Counted from the stretch's first letter, positions 6,638 to 13,635 are shown. The stretch is 35,968 nt of DNA from Patescibacteria group bacterium (GCA_023484515.1 JAMDAY010000001.1:64758-100725), one strand, 5' to 3'. Numbers and translations are program-made. The notes: generated from the letters alone by a model not told the origin.

Positions 6638-7523
6638 ATTATCCATAGGCTGCCATGTGTCTGTGGTCGGAGGGGTTTGGAATGCGCCGAAGAACGCGCG
6701 CGATTTGGGCTGCGAAACTTTCCAAATTTTTACGCGGCCGCCCCAGGGCGGGTCCGGGGCAATTTTAACAAGTGATGACATTGAAAAGTTTCGGTCGGAG
6801 ATGGATCGTTATAATTTTAATTCGTTTGTCGTCCATAGCCCTTATTATGTAAATTTTGGGTCAAGCGAAAACCGCGTTTATTACGGCTCCATTAACACAG
6901 TCACCCAGGAACTGGCGCGCGCCAACCTTTTGGGAGCCCAATACGTCATGACCCATGTGGGCAGTTTTAAGAATGCCCGCGAGGAAGACGTGTTAAAGTA
7001 TGCCGCAGAAGGGCTGGTTAAGGTTTTGGAAAAATACGAAGGCAAGACGCGGTTGTTGCTGGAAAACGCGGCCGGCAGCGGCAACATTGTGGGAGACAGG
7101 TTTGAGGAATTGGCCATGTTAATGGAACCCCTGGCCAAATTTAAAACCTTTGGCGGCATCTGCCTGGACACCCAGCATGCTTTTGCTTCCGGGTACGATT
7201 TGCGGAACACCTCAACCGCGGTTGAGGTGTTCAGGCAATTTAACAAGGAAATAGGCCTGAAATGGCTGAAAATGGCCCACATTAACGACTCTTTAACGGA
7301 CCTGGGCAGCCGCAGGGACCGTCACGAACATATTGGAAAAGGGAAAATAGGCAGGGAAGGGTTTGGGGCTATAATGGAATATCTGGCTTCCCATATTCCT
7401 GCCTTGCCCGCAGGCAGGCAATATCCAGATTCCAGTATTATGCCCTTGATTTTGGAAACCAAGCATGATACAGTAAAAGCAGATGTTAAAATTTTGAAAC
7501 AAATTAGGGATAAAATCTCATAG
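6618..7523 (+). CDS. nfo: Endonuclease IV (AP endonuclease)
   Basis: Cleaves 5' of abasic sites in base-excision repair using three zinc ions. The ligands can be followed: His in 'VVHSPYYVN', His in 'THVGSF', Glu in 'LLENAAGSG', Asp and His in 'CLDTQHAF', His in 'MAHINDS', Asp and His in 'DRHEHIGKG', and Glu in 'LETKHD'. The length is 301 aa; the family is about 280-300. The start may be ATG 6618 or ATG 6630, and both overlap the toxin gene. Two short repeat-derived stretches are embedded: 'NTSTAVEVF', encoded by a 28-nt perfect palindrome, and 'PALPAGRQ', encoded by a 'cctgcc...ggcagg' hairpin. Both lie between zinc ligands without removing any. Confidence 0.93.
   Translation: MKTLMVKLSIGCHVSVVGGVWNAPKNARDLGCETFQIFTRPPQGGSGAILTSDDIEKFRSEMDRYNFNSFVVHSPYYVNFGSSENRVYYGSINTVTQELARANLLGAQYVMTHVGSFKNAREEDVLKYAAEGLVKVLEKYEGKTRLLLENAAGSGNIVGDRFEELAMLMEPLAKFKTFGGICLDTQHAFASGYDLRNTSTAVEVFRQFNKEIGLKWLKMAHINDSLTDLGSRRDRHEHIGKGKIGREGFGAIMEYLASHIPALPAGRQYPDSSIMPLILETKHDTVKADVKILKQIRDKIS
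7205..7232. repeat. 28-nt perfect palindrome inside nfo
   Basis: 'gaacacctcaaccg' is joined directly to its reverse complement. It encodes 'NTSTAVEVF' where Nfo proteins normally have a short variable loop, so it looks like an in-frame palindromic insertion. Confidence 0.6.
7398..7418. repeat. Small hairpin repeat inside nfo
   Basis: 'cctgcc' / 'ggcagg' around 'ttgcccgca' encodes 'PALPAGRQ' between conserved blocks of nfo. Confidence 0.5.
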
Positions 7524-7534
7524 AAAGGAAATAT

Positions 7535-7720
7535 ATGCCAAATCCGGAATATGGCATGCCCGCGGAAGCCCTAGAAGGAAAAAAAATCAACAGTGAAAAG
7601 TTAAAAGGAGCGGTGTTAAAAGCCGGAGGGTTGGCTGCGGCTGTGACCTTTCTGGGAGCGTCAAGGGAAGCTGTCTTGGCGCTTATGGGTTCTGAAATAG
7701 TAAATAATAGCGAAAAATAA
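7535..7720 (+). CDS. Small hypothetical protein with hydrophobic segment
   Basis: A 61-aa product of unknown function. A Lys-rich middle is followed by an Ala/Leu-rich segment ('LKAGGLAAAVTFLGASREAVLALMG') that could be an amphipathic or membrane-associating helix. A good Shine-Dalgarno site ('aaaggaa') precedes ATG 7535. It lies between nfo and another small ORF with gaps of 11 and 1 nt, so co-transcription is likely. Confidence 0.55.
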   Translation: MPNPEYGMPAEALEGKKINSEKLKGAVLKAGGLAAAVTFLGASREAVLALMGSEIVNNSEK

Positions 7721-7721
7721 A

Positions 7722-7955
7722 ATGGACGAAAGAGAAAAAATTCAAAAATTAATAAACCTTATAGAAAAAACCGACCTGGACCAGACCATTAAAGACATTT
7801 TAATCCGCGACTTAAAGTCCGAAGGAATTACCGAATTCATTAAAGAACAGATTAAAGCTTACTGCTTGGAAGAAATAAAGCAGATTGACGAAGCCGTAGA
7901 AGAGGCGAAAAAAATTTTGGAAGAGCAAAACCAACAAAATCCACCCGAGGTTTAG
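7722..7955 (+). CDS. Small hypothetical coiled-coil protein
   Basis: A 77-aa, highly charged, almost entirely helical product ('MDEREKIQKLINLIEK...EEAKKILEEQNQ') with heptad-like hydrophobic spacing. No known domain is recognised. It starts 1 nt after the previous small ORF. Its stop codon TAG lies inside the Shine-Dalgarno hairpin of the next gene, so its translation probably controls that gene. Confidence 0.6.
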   Translation: MDEREKIQKLINLIEKTDLDQTIKDILIRDLKSEGITEFIKEQIKAYCLEEIKQIDEAVEEAKKILEEQNQQNPPEV

Positions 7956-7967
7956 GAGGTGGATTTT
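7936..7967 (+). promoter_or_regulatory. Shine-Dalgarno-sequestering hairpin before the AI-2E family gene
   Basis: A perfect 10-bp stem, 'aaaatccacc' / 'ggtggatttt', encloses the stop codon of the upstream ORF. It holds the AGGAGG site (7954-7959) in loop and stem. Ribosomes finishing the upstream ORF would open it. It is followed by only two more T residues, so a terminator role is less likely. Confidence 0.5.
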
Positions 7968-8962
7968 TGATAAATATGAAATACAACGAACTGGAGGCAT
8001 CAACCAAAATAATCCTGAAAGTCATATTCGCGTTTTTGATATTGGTGTTTTTATGGCTGATCCGCGACATTATTATCCTGGTTTTGCTGTCATTAATAAT
8101 CGCTTCGGCCATGGAGCCGCTGGTTGACTATTTGCACCACAAAAAAGTTCCGCGGTTCATAAGCGTGCTGCTGGTTTACATTGTGGCCATTGGCACGACA
8201 GTGCTGATAATTTATTTAATGATCCCGCCGGTGGTAAGCCAGTTCCAGATTTTAAAAAATAACCTGCCCCAATACGGGCAGGCTCTGCAAAACCAGTTCG
8301 GCGCGCTGAATGTGCAAAAATTTTTCCAGGAAATGGTTTCCGGGTTTTCCGGCGGCAATGTGGTAAAAAGCACGTTTGGCGTATTTAACGGCGTGCTGGA
8401 CGCCATTGCGGTATTGGTAATTTCCTTTTACCTGGTGGCGGAACAAAAGGGCATGAAAACTTTTATAGCCTCTTTTACCCCGCCGGGCAGCCGCGAATTT
8501 ACCTTGAACCTGATCCAAAAAATCCAGAAAAAAATGGGGTTGTGGGTGCTAGGGCAAATTATTATCAGCTTTGGGATTTTTCTGTTCACATATATCGGCT
8601 TAATGCTCCTGCATGTCCAATACGCTTTGGTGCTGGCTTTGGTCGCCGGGCTGTTTGAGATTGTTCCCTACATTGGCCCGTTTTTGTCCGCCATTCCGGC
8701 CATGTTTATTGGCTTTATCCAAAGCCCGGCCTTGGCCGTTTGGGTGGGGGTGCTGTATCTTTTGGTGCACGAGGTGGAAGGGTATGTGCTGGTGCCGAAA
8801 ATTATGGAAAAAACCGTGGGTCAGCAGCCGCTGCTGACGCTTTTGGCTTTATTAATAGGTTACCAATTGGCCGGCATAATCGGCTTGATAATTTCCGTCC
8901 CCTTTGCCACGGCCCTTACCGTCATAGTCGGCGAATTTTGGCCGAACAACCAGCGGCTGTAA
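7967..8962 (+). CDS. AI-2E family transporter (UPF0118/PerM-like membrane protein)
   Basis: A polytopic membrane protein of 331 aa with about seven to eight hydrophobic segments, beginning 'IILKVIFAFLILVFLWLIRDIIILVLLSLIIASAM'-like sequence. It has the family's C-terminal core ('LFEIVPYIGPFLSAIPA' and 'LLTLLALLIGYQLAGIIGLIISVP'). Family members export autoinducer-2 or act as Na+/H+ antiporters or general permeases; the substrate here is unknown. The Shine-Dalgarno AGGAGG is 7 nt before TTG 7967 but 16 nt before ATG 7976, so TTG is the better-spaced start. The two differ by three residues. Confidence 0.9.
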   Translation: MINMKYNELEASTKIILKVIFAFLILVFLWLIRDIIILVLLSLIIASAMEPLVDYLHHKKVPRFISVLLVYIVAIGTTVLIIYLMIPPVVSQFQILKNNLPQYGQALQNQFGALNVQKFFQEMVSGFSGGNVVKSTFGVFNGVLDAIAVLVISFYLVAEQKGMKTFIASFTPPGSREFTLNLIQKIQKKMGLWVLGQIIISFGIFLFTYIGLMLLHVQYALVLALVAGLFEIVPYIGPFLSAIPAMFIGFIQSPALAVWVGVLYLLVHEVEGYVLVPKIMEKTVGQQPLLTLLALLIGYQLAGIIGLIISVPFATALTVIVGEFWPNNQRL

Positions 8963-9104
8963 AATGCAGATGCGCCCGTAGGCAATGGTCATATGGAAGA
9001 CAATTTTTTTATAGTCGATAACCAAGTTCCCTCATAACTTCTTTAGACAGCGCTGCTCTCCGTGGTGCCATCAAAACATCGCTATCAAGTTGCCTTGGAA
9101 GCAG

Positions 9105-9152
9105 TTGCCTCAAATTTGCGAAAATTGTATAATAAAATGGCTAGAAATAGCC
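9105..9152 (+). promoter_or_regulatory. Promoter with a 5'-terminal hairpin for the methyltransferase gene
   Basis: TTGCCT (9105-9110), 17 nt, TATAAT (9128-9133). Transcription should begin at about 9139, exactly where a GNRA-loop hairpin starts ('ggcta-gaaa-tagcc', 9139-9152). A pyrimidine run then leads into the ATG at 9163. There is no Shine-Dalgarno site; the hairpin may protect the RNA 5' end. Confidence 0.6.
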
Positions 9153-9162
9153 TTTTCTTTTT

Positions 9163-10212
9163 ATGAATACGGAATACGAAAAAATTAGCAATGAGTCAAC
9201 GCCTCAAAATTTTAACCTTTTAAAGGCGAAAAAAGAAAGAAACGATGTTGAAAAGTATAATGCGGAATTTTTATTTAGACAAAGAGTTATTAACGAAAAA
9301 GTAATTGATTGGAGCGGTAGCGTCCACCCGGGAACAGCAGTACTTGATGCCTGCGCCGGGCCAGAAGGAAGTTTTTTAGCTGTTAGCAGGAGAGATGGAA
9401 AGTGGTTTGGAAATGAAGTTTCTTTAAAGACAGCAAGTTACTTAAAAAACACCGGAGGTGATGTGGTTATAGGTTCGGCCGACAGGTTTGCTTTTAAAGA
9501 AGGAGCGATAGACTTAGTATTATTTATTTTTGCTTTGAATAATATTGGCAATACTCGCGAAGCGCTTTCTGAAGCATATAGGGTATTGGGACCGGAAGGC
9601 CGGGCTTTAATATCTGATCCGGGAGAGACCCGTTGGGCAACAGATTTGTACATGTATTTTGCATTAAAAAACGGGTCTCTCCCCCCGGACTTAGCCGCAA
9701 TTCTTAAAAAGTCCACACGTTTCGGGCAGCATATTGGAGCTTATTACCAAAAATATCCGGAACGCGAGGAGGAAGAAAAACATAGGATAGAATTGTATTT
9801 AAAAGGATTGTATAACTTATCTTTTCAAGAAATTCCGTCTATAATTAAGCAAATTTATACTGATGCCAAGGAGAAGGCAAAAGATATAAGAGCATCGGCC
9901 TTGAGCGGATATTTCCATGAAGAATTGGAATCTAAATATTGGCTGTTAATAGTTGAAGCCGCACTTAGTAACGGATTTAAAATTGAAAAATTAGGGATAT
10001 TCTCAGCTTATCAGACGCTTAAAACTCCGGAAGATAAAGAATGGCAAGTGGGTGGGGTTCATGGAATTCCAATTCCGTCCAACAATAACGAAATCCCAAA
10101 GTTAATCTTAGATATTAGAAACAACAACCATGAACTTTCGCGTGATATAATTCATCCGGGGAAAAGCATGGTAAAAAACGTAGTTTCACCGGTTTTGCTA
10201 ATAAAAAAATAA
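9163..10212 (+). CDS. Class I SAM-dependent methyltransferase
   Basis: A Rossmann-fold methyltransferase domain spans about residues 50-165. Motif I is 'VLDACAGPEGSFLAVS', an acidic post-I strand is 'WFGNEVS', motif IV is 'AIDLVLFIFALNNI', and then 'EAYRVLGPEGRALISDP' resembles Methyltransf_11 proteins. The remaining roughly 180 residues are helical and unassigned, so the substrate cannot be inferred. At 349 aa it is longer than simple methyltransferases. It has its own promoter and is followed after 18 nt by metG. Base composition is more AT-rich than metG, which could indicate a different history. Confidence 0.8.
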   Translation: MNTEYEKISNESTPQNFNLLKAKKERNDVEKYNAEFLFRQRVINEKVIDWSGSVHPGTAVLDACAGPEGSFLAVSRRDGKWFGNEVSLKTASYLKNTGGDVVIGSADRFAFKEGAIDLVLFIFALNNIGNTREALSEAYRVLGPEGRALISDPGETRWATDLYMYFALKNGSLPPDLAAILKKSTRFGQHIGAYYQKYPEREEEEKHRIELYLKGLYNLSFQEIPSIIKQIYTDAKEKAKDIRASALSGYFHEELESKYWLLIVEAALSNGFKIEKLGIFSAYQTLKTPEDKEWQVGGVHGIPIPSNNNEIPKLILDIRNNNHELSRDIIHPGKSMVKNVVSPVLLIKK

Positions 10213-10230
10213 TCCCGTATTTACAGTATC

Positions 10231-11742
10231 ATGGAAAATAACATAGGAAAGTTTTACATCACCACCACCTTGCCTTATGTGAACGCCGAGCCGCACATTG
10301 GGTTTGCTTTGGAATTGGTGCAGGCGGATGCGATTGCGCGTTACCGCAAGCTTTTGGGCCAAGAGGTGTTTTTCAATACCGGAACGGATGAGCACGGAAT
10401 AAAAATTTACAACAAGGCGGCGGAGCAGGGGAAAGACCCCCAAAGCTATGCCGACGAGTATGCGGCCAAGTTCCGGCAACTTATACCGGCGCTGGGGGTA
10501 TTGCCGGACATCCATTTCATCCGCACGACCGACCCGCGCCATCTGGCCGCGGCGCAGGAATTTTGGAAACTGTGCGACAAGAACGGGTATATTGAAAAGA
10601 AACTTTACAGGGTTAAGTATTGCGTGGGCTGCGAGCTGGAAAAAACCGAAAGCGAGCTGGACGAAAACGGGCGCTGCCCGCTCCATCCGAACCTTGAATT
10701 GGAAATCCGGGAAGAGGAGAATTATTTTTTTAAGTTTTCCGCGTTTGAAAAACCGCTTTTAAATTTTTACGAAAATCATCCTGATTTTGTAGCGCCTGAC
10801 TTCCGGTTTAACGAAATTAAGCAGTTCGTTAAGGACGGTTTGCAGGATTTTTCCATTTCGCGCCTGAAAGCCAAAATGCCTTGGGGTGTGGAAGTGCCCG
10901 GAGACAGCGAGCATGTGATGTACGTGTGGTTTGACGCGCTGATAAATTATATTTCCACCTTGGGGTGGCCAGAAGAGGCCGATAAATCGGCGCACTACAA
11001 CCAAGGTAGTGTGCCCATTTATGGGCTGTTCAATCAGTTTTGGCCCGGCGTGCAAATTGCGGGCAAAGACAATTTGCGCCAGCAGTCAGCCATGTGGCAG
11101 GCTATGCTAATGGCCGCGGGGCTGCCTAATTCCAAGCAGGTGATTATCCACGGTTTTATTAACAGCGGCGGCCAGAAAATGTCCAAGTCTTTGGGCAATG
11201 TGGCCAATCCGTATGAGATTTTGGACCGATTGCAATCAAAAGGACTTGCCAAAGAGCAGGCCATAGACGCCTTGCGCTATTATTTATTGCGCGAAATTCC
11301 TACCTTTGAAGACGGCGACTACACCTGGGAACATTTGGTGGAAACTTATAATGCGGGCCTGGCGAACGGGCTGGGGAATTTAACCAGCAGGATTTTGAAA
11401 ATGGCGGTGAACGCGGCTTGTAGTGTGCCCATTTATGGGCAATCCGCGATGGCCGATAAATCGGCGCACTACGTCGAGCATTACGAACTCCAAAAAGCCG
11501 CGGATGTCATATGGAAAAAAATTAAAGCTTGCGACGAATATATCCAAAAGACCGAACCGTTTAAAGTAATAAAGACAGACAAAGAAAAAGCCGTAAAAGA
11601 CATCCAATATTTGCTTTCCGAATTGCATCAGATCGCCTTAAATTTACAGCCTTTCCTTCCCCAAACCAGCGAAAAGATTCTGGCCGTTCTAAAAGATCTC
11701 AAATTGGAAAATATTCCTAAATTATTCCCGAGGATAGAATAG
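10231..11742 (+). CDS. metG: Methionyl-tRNA synthetase
   Basis: A class I synthetase that charges initiator and elongator tRNA-Met. The signature is 'PHIGFA' (HIGH-type) near residue 21; a zinc/knuckle region holds 'KYCVGCELEK' and 'GRCPLHP'; KMSKS occurs at residues 316-320. A helical anticodon-binding domain follows, ending 'KILAVLKDLKLENI'. It lacks the C-terminal tRNA-binding domain, as short bacterial forms do. Two segments are not MetRS-like: 'ADKSAHYNQGSVPIYG' (about residue 250) and 'CSVPIYGQSAMADKSAHY' (about residue 397). Both are encoded by REP-type repeats in opposite arrangements. Catalytic motifs are intact, so the enzyme is probably functional. Confidence 0.95.
   Translation: MENNIGKFYITTTLPYVNAEPHIGFALELVQADAIARYRKLLGQEVFFNTGTDEHGIKIYNKAAEQGKDPQSYADEYAAKFRQLIPALGVLPDIHFIRTTDPRHLAAAQEFWKLCDKNGYIEKKLYRVKYCVGCELEKTESELDENGRCPLHPNLELEIREEENYFFKFSAFEKPLLNFYENHPDFVAPDFRFNEIKQFVKDGLQDFSISRLKAKMPWGVEVPGDSEHVMYVWFDALINYISTLGWPEEADKSAHYNQGSVPIYGLFNQFWPGVQIAGKDNLRQQSAMWQAMLMAAGLPNSKQVIIHGFINSGGQKMSKSLGNVANPYEILDRLQSKGLAKEQAIDALRYYLLREIPTFEDGDYTWEHLVETYNAGLANGLGNLTSRILKMAVNAACSVPIYGQSAMADKSAHYVEHYELQKAADVIWKKIKACDEYIQKTEPFKVIKTDKEKAVKDIQYLLSELHQIALNLQPFLPQTSEKILAVLKDLKLENIPKLFPRIE
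10978..11026. repeat. Two GTAG-type REPs back to back inside metG
   Basis: An inverted REP 'gccgataaatcggc-gcactac' (ending CTAC at 10998) is followed after 7 nt by a direct REP, GTAG-tgt-'gcccatttatgggc' (11006-11026). The arrangement is CTAC-spacer-GTAG, the reverse of a usual REPIN. It is in frame with metG. Confidence 0.7.
11420..11472. repeat. REPIN (paired inverted REPs) inside metG
   Basis: GTAG-'tgtgcccatttatgggc', a 10-12-nt spacer and 'gccgataaatcggc-gcactac': a 53-bp GTAG...CTAC doublet. It uses the same two half-units as the 10978 copy in swapped order and encodes 'SVPIYGQSAMADKSAHY' in frame. Confidence 0.75.
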
Positions 11743-11991
11743 ATGCCGGCAGAAGACGAACAAAAATATAATATGTCAGCCCATAGGGAAGAGCAGGAAG
11801 CTTTGGCAAAAGAAGAGGCCCGTATTTTTATTGAAAAGGCAATTACCGACCTCGGGCCGACCGGGGCCTATGATTCCGAACCCAATTTGCTGAGGAGATT
11901 ATTGGAAGATTTGAATAATAATCGGAAGACTGTTCAAGAGGCCCGTACTGAAGCCGCAGCAATAAAAGCAAGGAGAAGCCATTATCATTAA
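11743..11991 (+). CDS. Small hypothetical helical protein
   Basis: An 82-aa charged helical product ('EEQEALAKEEARIFIEKAITDL', 'LLRRLLEDLNNNRKTVQEAR') of unknown function. Its ATG follows the metG stop with no gap, so it is read by translational coupling as the last gene of the metG unit. No recognisable motif; real-gene status is supported by position and a clean ORF. Confidence 0.55.
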   Translation: MPAEDEQKYNMSAHREEQEALAKEEARIFIEKAITDLGPTGAYDSEPNLLRRLLEDLNNNRKTVQEARTEAAAIKARRSHYH

Positions 11992-12031
11992 GCTGAAAAT
12001 AGCCATCCGGTAGGAAATGGATTGGAGACAT

Positions 12032-12074
12032 AAAAAAGCAAGGGCGCCTGGAGCAGAACATTCCAGAGCGCCCT
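12032..12074 (-). terminator. Intrinsic terminator of the minus-strand zinc-ribbon gene
   Basis: On the minus strand, a stem 'agggcgctctgga' / 'tccaggcgccct' is followed by 'tgctttttta'. It sits 5 nt after the stop codon. Confidence 0.75.
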
Positions 12075-12078
12075 AAGG

Positions 12079-12297
12079 TCAGGCGGAGGCTGCCAGGGCA
12101 GCCGGTTTGGGGCGGAGAAAGTAACCAGGAATAATAATTTCTGCCTCACAGTAGGGGCAGAAAATCTTCCTTGACTTTCCGTCGCTTGAGATAAAGGTTG
12201 AAAACGGTTCACTGCATCCCCCATGAGGGCAACGGAATTCCGCTTCCTCCATAAGATTTGAGGGAATTTTAACAGGTACTGCCAAAACAGATTCCAT
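12079..12297 (-). CDS. Small zinc-ribbon protein
   Basis: A product of about 72 aa with two cysteine clusters, 'CPHGGC' and 'CPYCEAEIIIP', spaced as in a single zinc ribbon that could bind nucleic acid or protein. Function unknown. ATG 12297 ('MESVLAVPVK') was preferred to the ORF start at 12324. A minus-strand promoter (TTGACT at 12328-12333 and TATAAT at 12307-12312, 15-nt spacer) places the transcript start only a few bases before 12297, making the RNA nearly leaderless. The gene is monocistronic, convergent with metG, and ends in a good terminator. Confidence 0.65.
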   Translation of the reverse strand: MESVLAVPVKIPSNLMEEAEFRCPHGGCSEPFSTFISSDGKSRKIFCPYCEAEIIIPGYFLRPKPAALAASA

Positions 12298-12306
12298 AGA
12301 GTGGAT

Positions 12307-12333
12307 ATTATATAAAATAATCAATTAAGTCAA
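12307..12333 (-). promoter_or_regulatory. Minus-strand promoter of the zinc-ribbon gene
   Basis: Reading the minus strand: TTGACT, 15 nt, TATAAT, about 10 nt before the ATG. The spacer is short, so strength is uncertain. Confidence 0.45.
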
Positions 12334-12403
12334 TAATTGATAAATGTTTAATCAGCCAAATAAGTAAAATACTATCGTGCTAAGAGTATCAAGTATTCCT
12401 TTG

Positions 12404-12467
12404 TATCCTACATCCTACATCTTATATCCTGTATCCCATATCTTATATCTTAAATCTTACATCTTAA
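12404..12467 (+). repeat. Degenerate 'atcttatatc' tandem repeat abutting the tatD start
   Basis: About seven imperfect 7-10-nt units (tatcctacatcctacatctt...) run to the base before the ATG. They replace any Shine-Dalgarno site. Similar arrays precede uppP and rpmB. Confidence 0.7.
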
Positions 12468-13433
12468 ATGTTAATAGACACCCACGCGCACGTAAATTTT
12501 AAAAGCTTTAAGGACGACGCCAAGGAAACTTTGCGGCGGGCTTTGGACAATGATACTTGGGTTATAAACGTCGGGTCGCAAATAGACACCTCTAAGCAGG
12601 CCGTGGAATTGGCGAACCAGTTTGACAAAGGAGTGTATGCGATTGTCGGCCTCCATCCCGAACACACGCATTCGCAATACGTGGACGAGGAAGAAACGCA
12701 TTTTCAGAGCCGCGAGGAAAATTTTGATTACAATTTATACCGCGAACTGGCAAGCAACCCCAAAGTGGTCGGCATAGGGGAGTGCGGGCTGGACTATTAC
12801 CGCTTGCCTCATGAACAAGTTCATGAAAATTTTCATGAATTAATTCATGAACAAATCAAAGAAAAACAAAAGTCCGCGTTCCGGCAGCAGGTAAAATTGG
12901 CAATGGAATTAAATAAAGTTTTGGTAATCCACAGCCGTCCGGCAAAGGGCGACGAGTCGCTGTACGACGATTTGCTGGGGATATTGGATGAAGAAAACAA
13001 CCTCTCCCTAACCCTCCCCTTAGAAGGGGAGGGGAGCTCCGCAAAAATTCTTGGGATAGGTGCGGAGCCTTCTCCTCTTTTGAGGGGAGATGCCCAGAGG
13101 GCAGAGAGGTTGCGTTTTGAAGTTCACAGTTATACCGGCTCCTCCGAGTATCTGCAAAAGTTTTTAGACCGCGGCGCGTACGTGTCCTTTAACGGTATTA
13201 TCACGTTTGACAAAACCGGCAATATGGAAAAGTTGGTAAAAATGGCTCCGCTTGATAGAATACTACTGGAAACTGACTGCCCTTACTTAACCCCCGCCCC
13301 GAATCGCGGCAAAAGAAACGAGCCACTGTTTGTGAAATTTACGGCAGAGAAAACGGCGGAGATTAAAAATTTATCAGTTAAGGAAATTGCAGAAATTACC
13401 ACTAAAAACGCCAGGCAGTTGTTTAAAATTTGA
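12468..13433 (+). CDS. tatD: TatD family metal-dependent hydrolase (DNase)
   Basis: A TIM-barrel 3'-5' exonuclease/deoxyribonuclease. Visible metal-site motifs: 'DTHAHVNF' at the N-terminus, 'GLHPEHT', Glu in 'GIGECGLDYY', His in 'VIHSRPAK', His in 'EVHSYTGS' and Asp in 'LLETDCPYLTP'. At 321 aa it is about 60 longer than typical TatD (260). The excess is explained by two repeat-derived insertions: a Glu/His-rich stretch ('LPHEQVHENFHELIHEQ') from TTCATGAA palindromes, and a block of about 38 residues after 'LGILDEEN' from the CAACC...GGTTG element. All metal ligands flank the inserts. Confidence 0.92.
   Translation: MLIDTHAHVNFKSFKDDAKETLRRALDNDTWVINVGSQIDTSKQAVELANQFDKGVYAIVGLHPEHTHSQYVDEEETHFQSREENFDYNLYRELASNPKVVGIGECGLDYYRLPHEQVHENFHELIHEQIKEKQKSAFRQQVKLAMELNKVLVIHSRPAKGDESLYDDLLGILDEENNLSLTLPLEGEGSSAKILGIGAEPSPLLRGDAQRAERLRFEVHSYTGSSEYLQKFLDRGAYVSFNGIITFDKTGNMEKLVKMAPLDRILLETDCPYLTPAPNRGKRNEPLFVKFTAEKTAEIKNLSVKEIAEITTKNARQLFKI
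12809..12852. repeat. TTCATGAA palindrome cluster inside tatD
   Basis: Four TTCATGAA-like units form two overlapping 20-nt perfect palindromes ('ttcatgaaaattttcatgaa' and 'ttcatgaattaattcatgaa'). They encode an acidic/His-rich spacer between conserved TatD motifs. Confidence 0.65.
12998..13112 (-). repeat. In-frame inserted repeat, 'CAACC...GGTTG' family, copy 2 (in tatD)
   Basis: Ends 'caacctctcc' and 'gagaggttg'. It contains the hallmark 'ggagccttctcctcttttgaggggaga', which on the minus strand matches the leuS and purH copies. It is in frame with tatD. Confidence 0.75.
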
Positions 13434-13635
13434 GGTAATATATTTTTAAGCGCTAAGGTCGGGATTTTATACTGTCGGGCATTAATATTAAACCATCATT
13501 ATAGTGCGGTCACAGCCACTTTTTGGCCATCTCTTAATACCCTATTAGGGCATTGTCCATAAAAGGATCGGGGAAGAGGGTTAGCGGCTGGTCCCAAGGC
13601 AAAAGATACGTACAAATGCGGTATAATAAAACAAG

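Noticed and set aside
9009-9138. Minus-strand protein-like fragment ending 'KEVMRELGYRL' in the gap after the AI-2E family gene
   Set aside because: Only TTG/ATG starts without ribosome sites, under 45 codons and no family recognised; it may be a remnant of a lost gene but cannot be supported.
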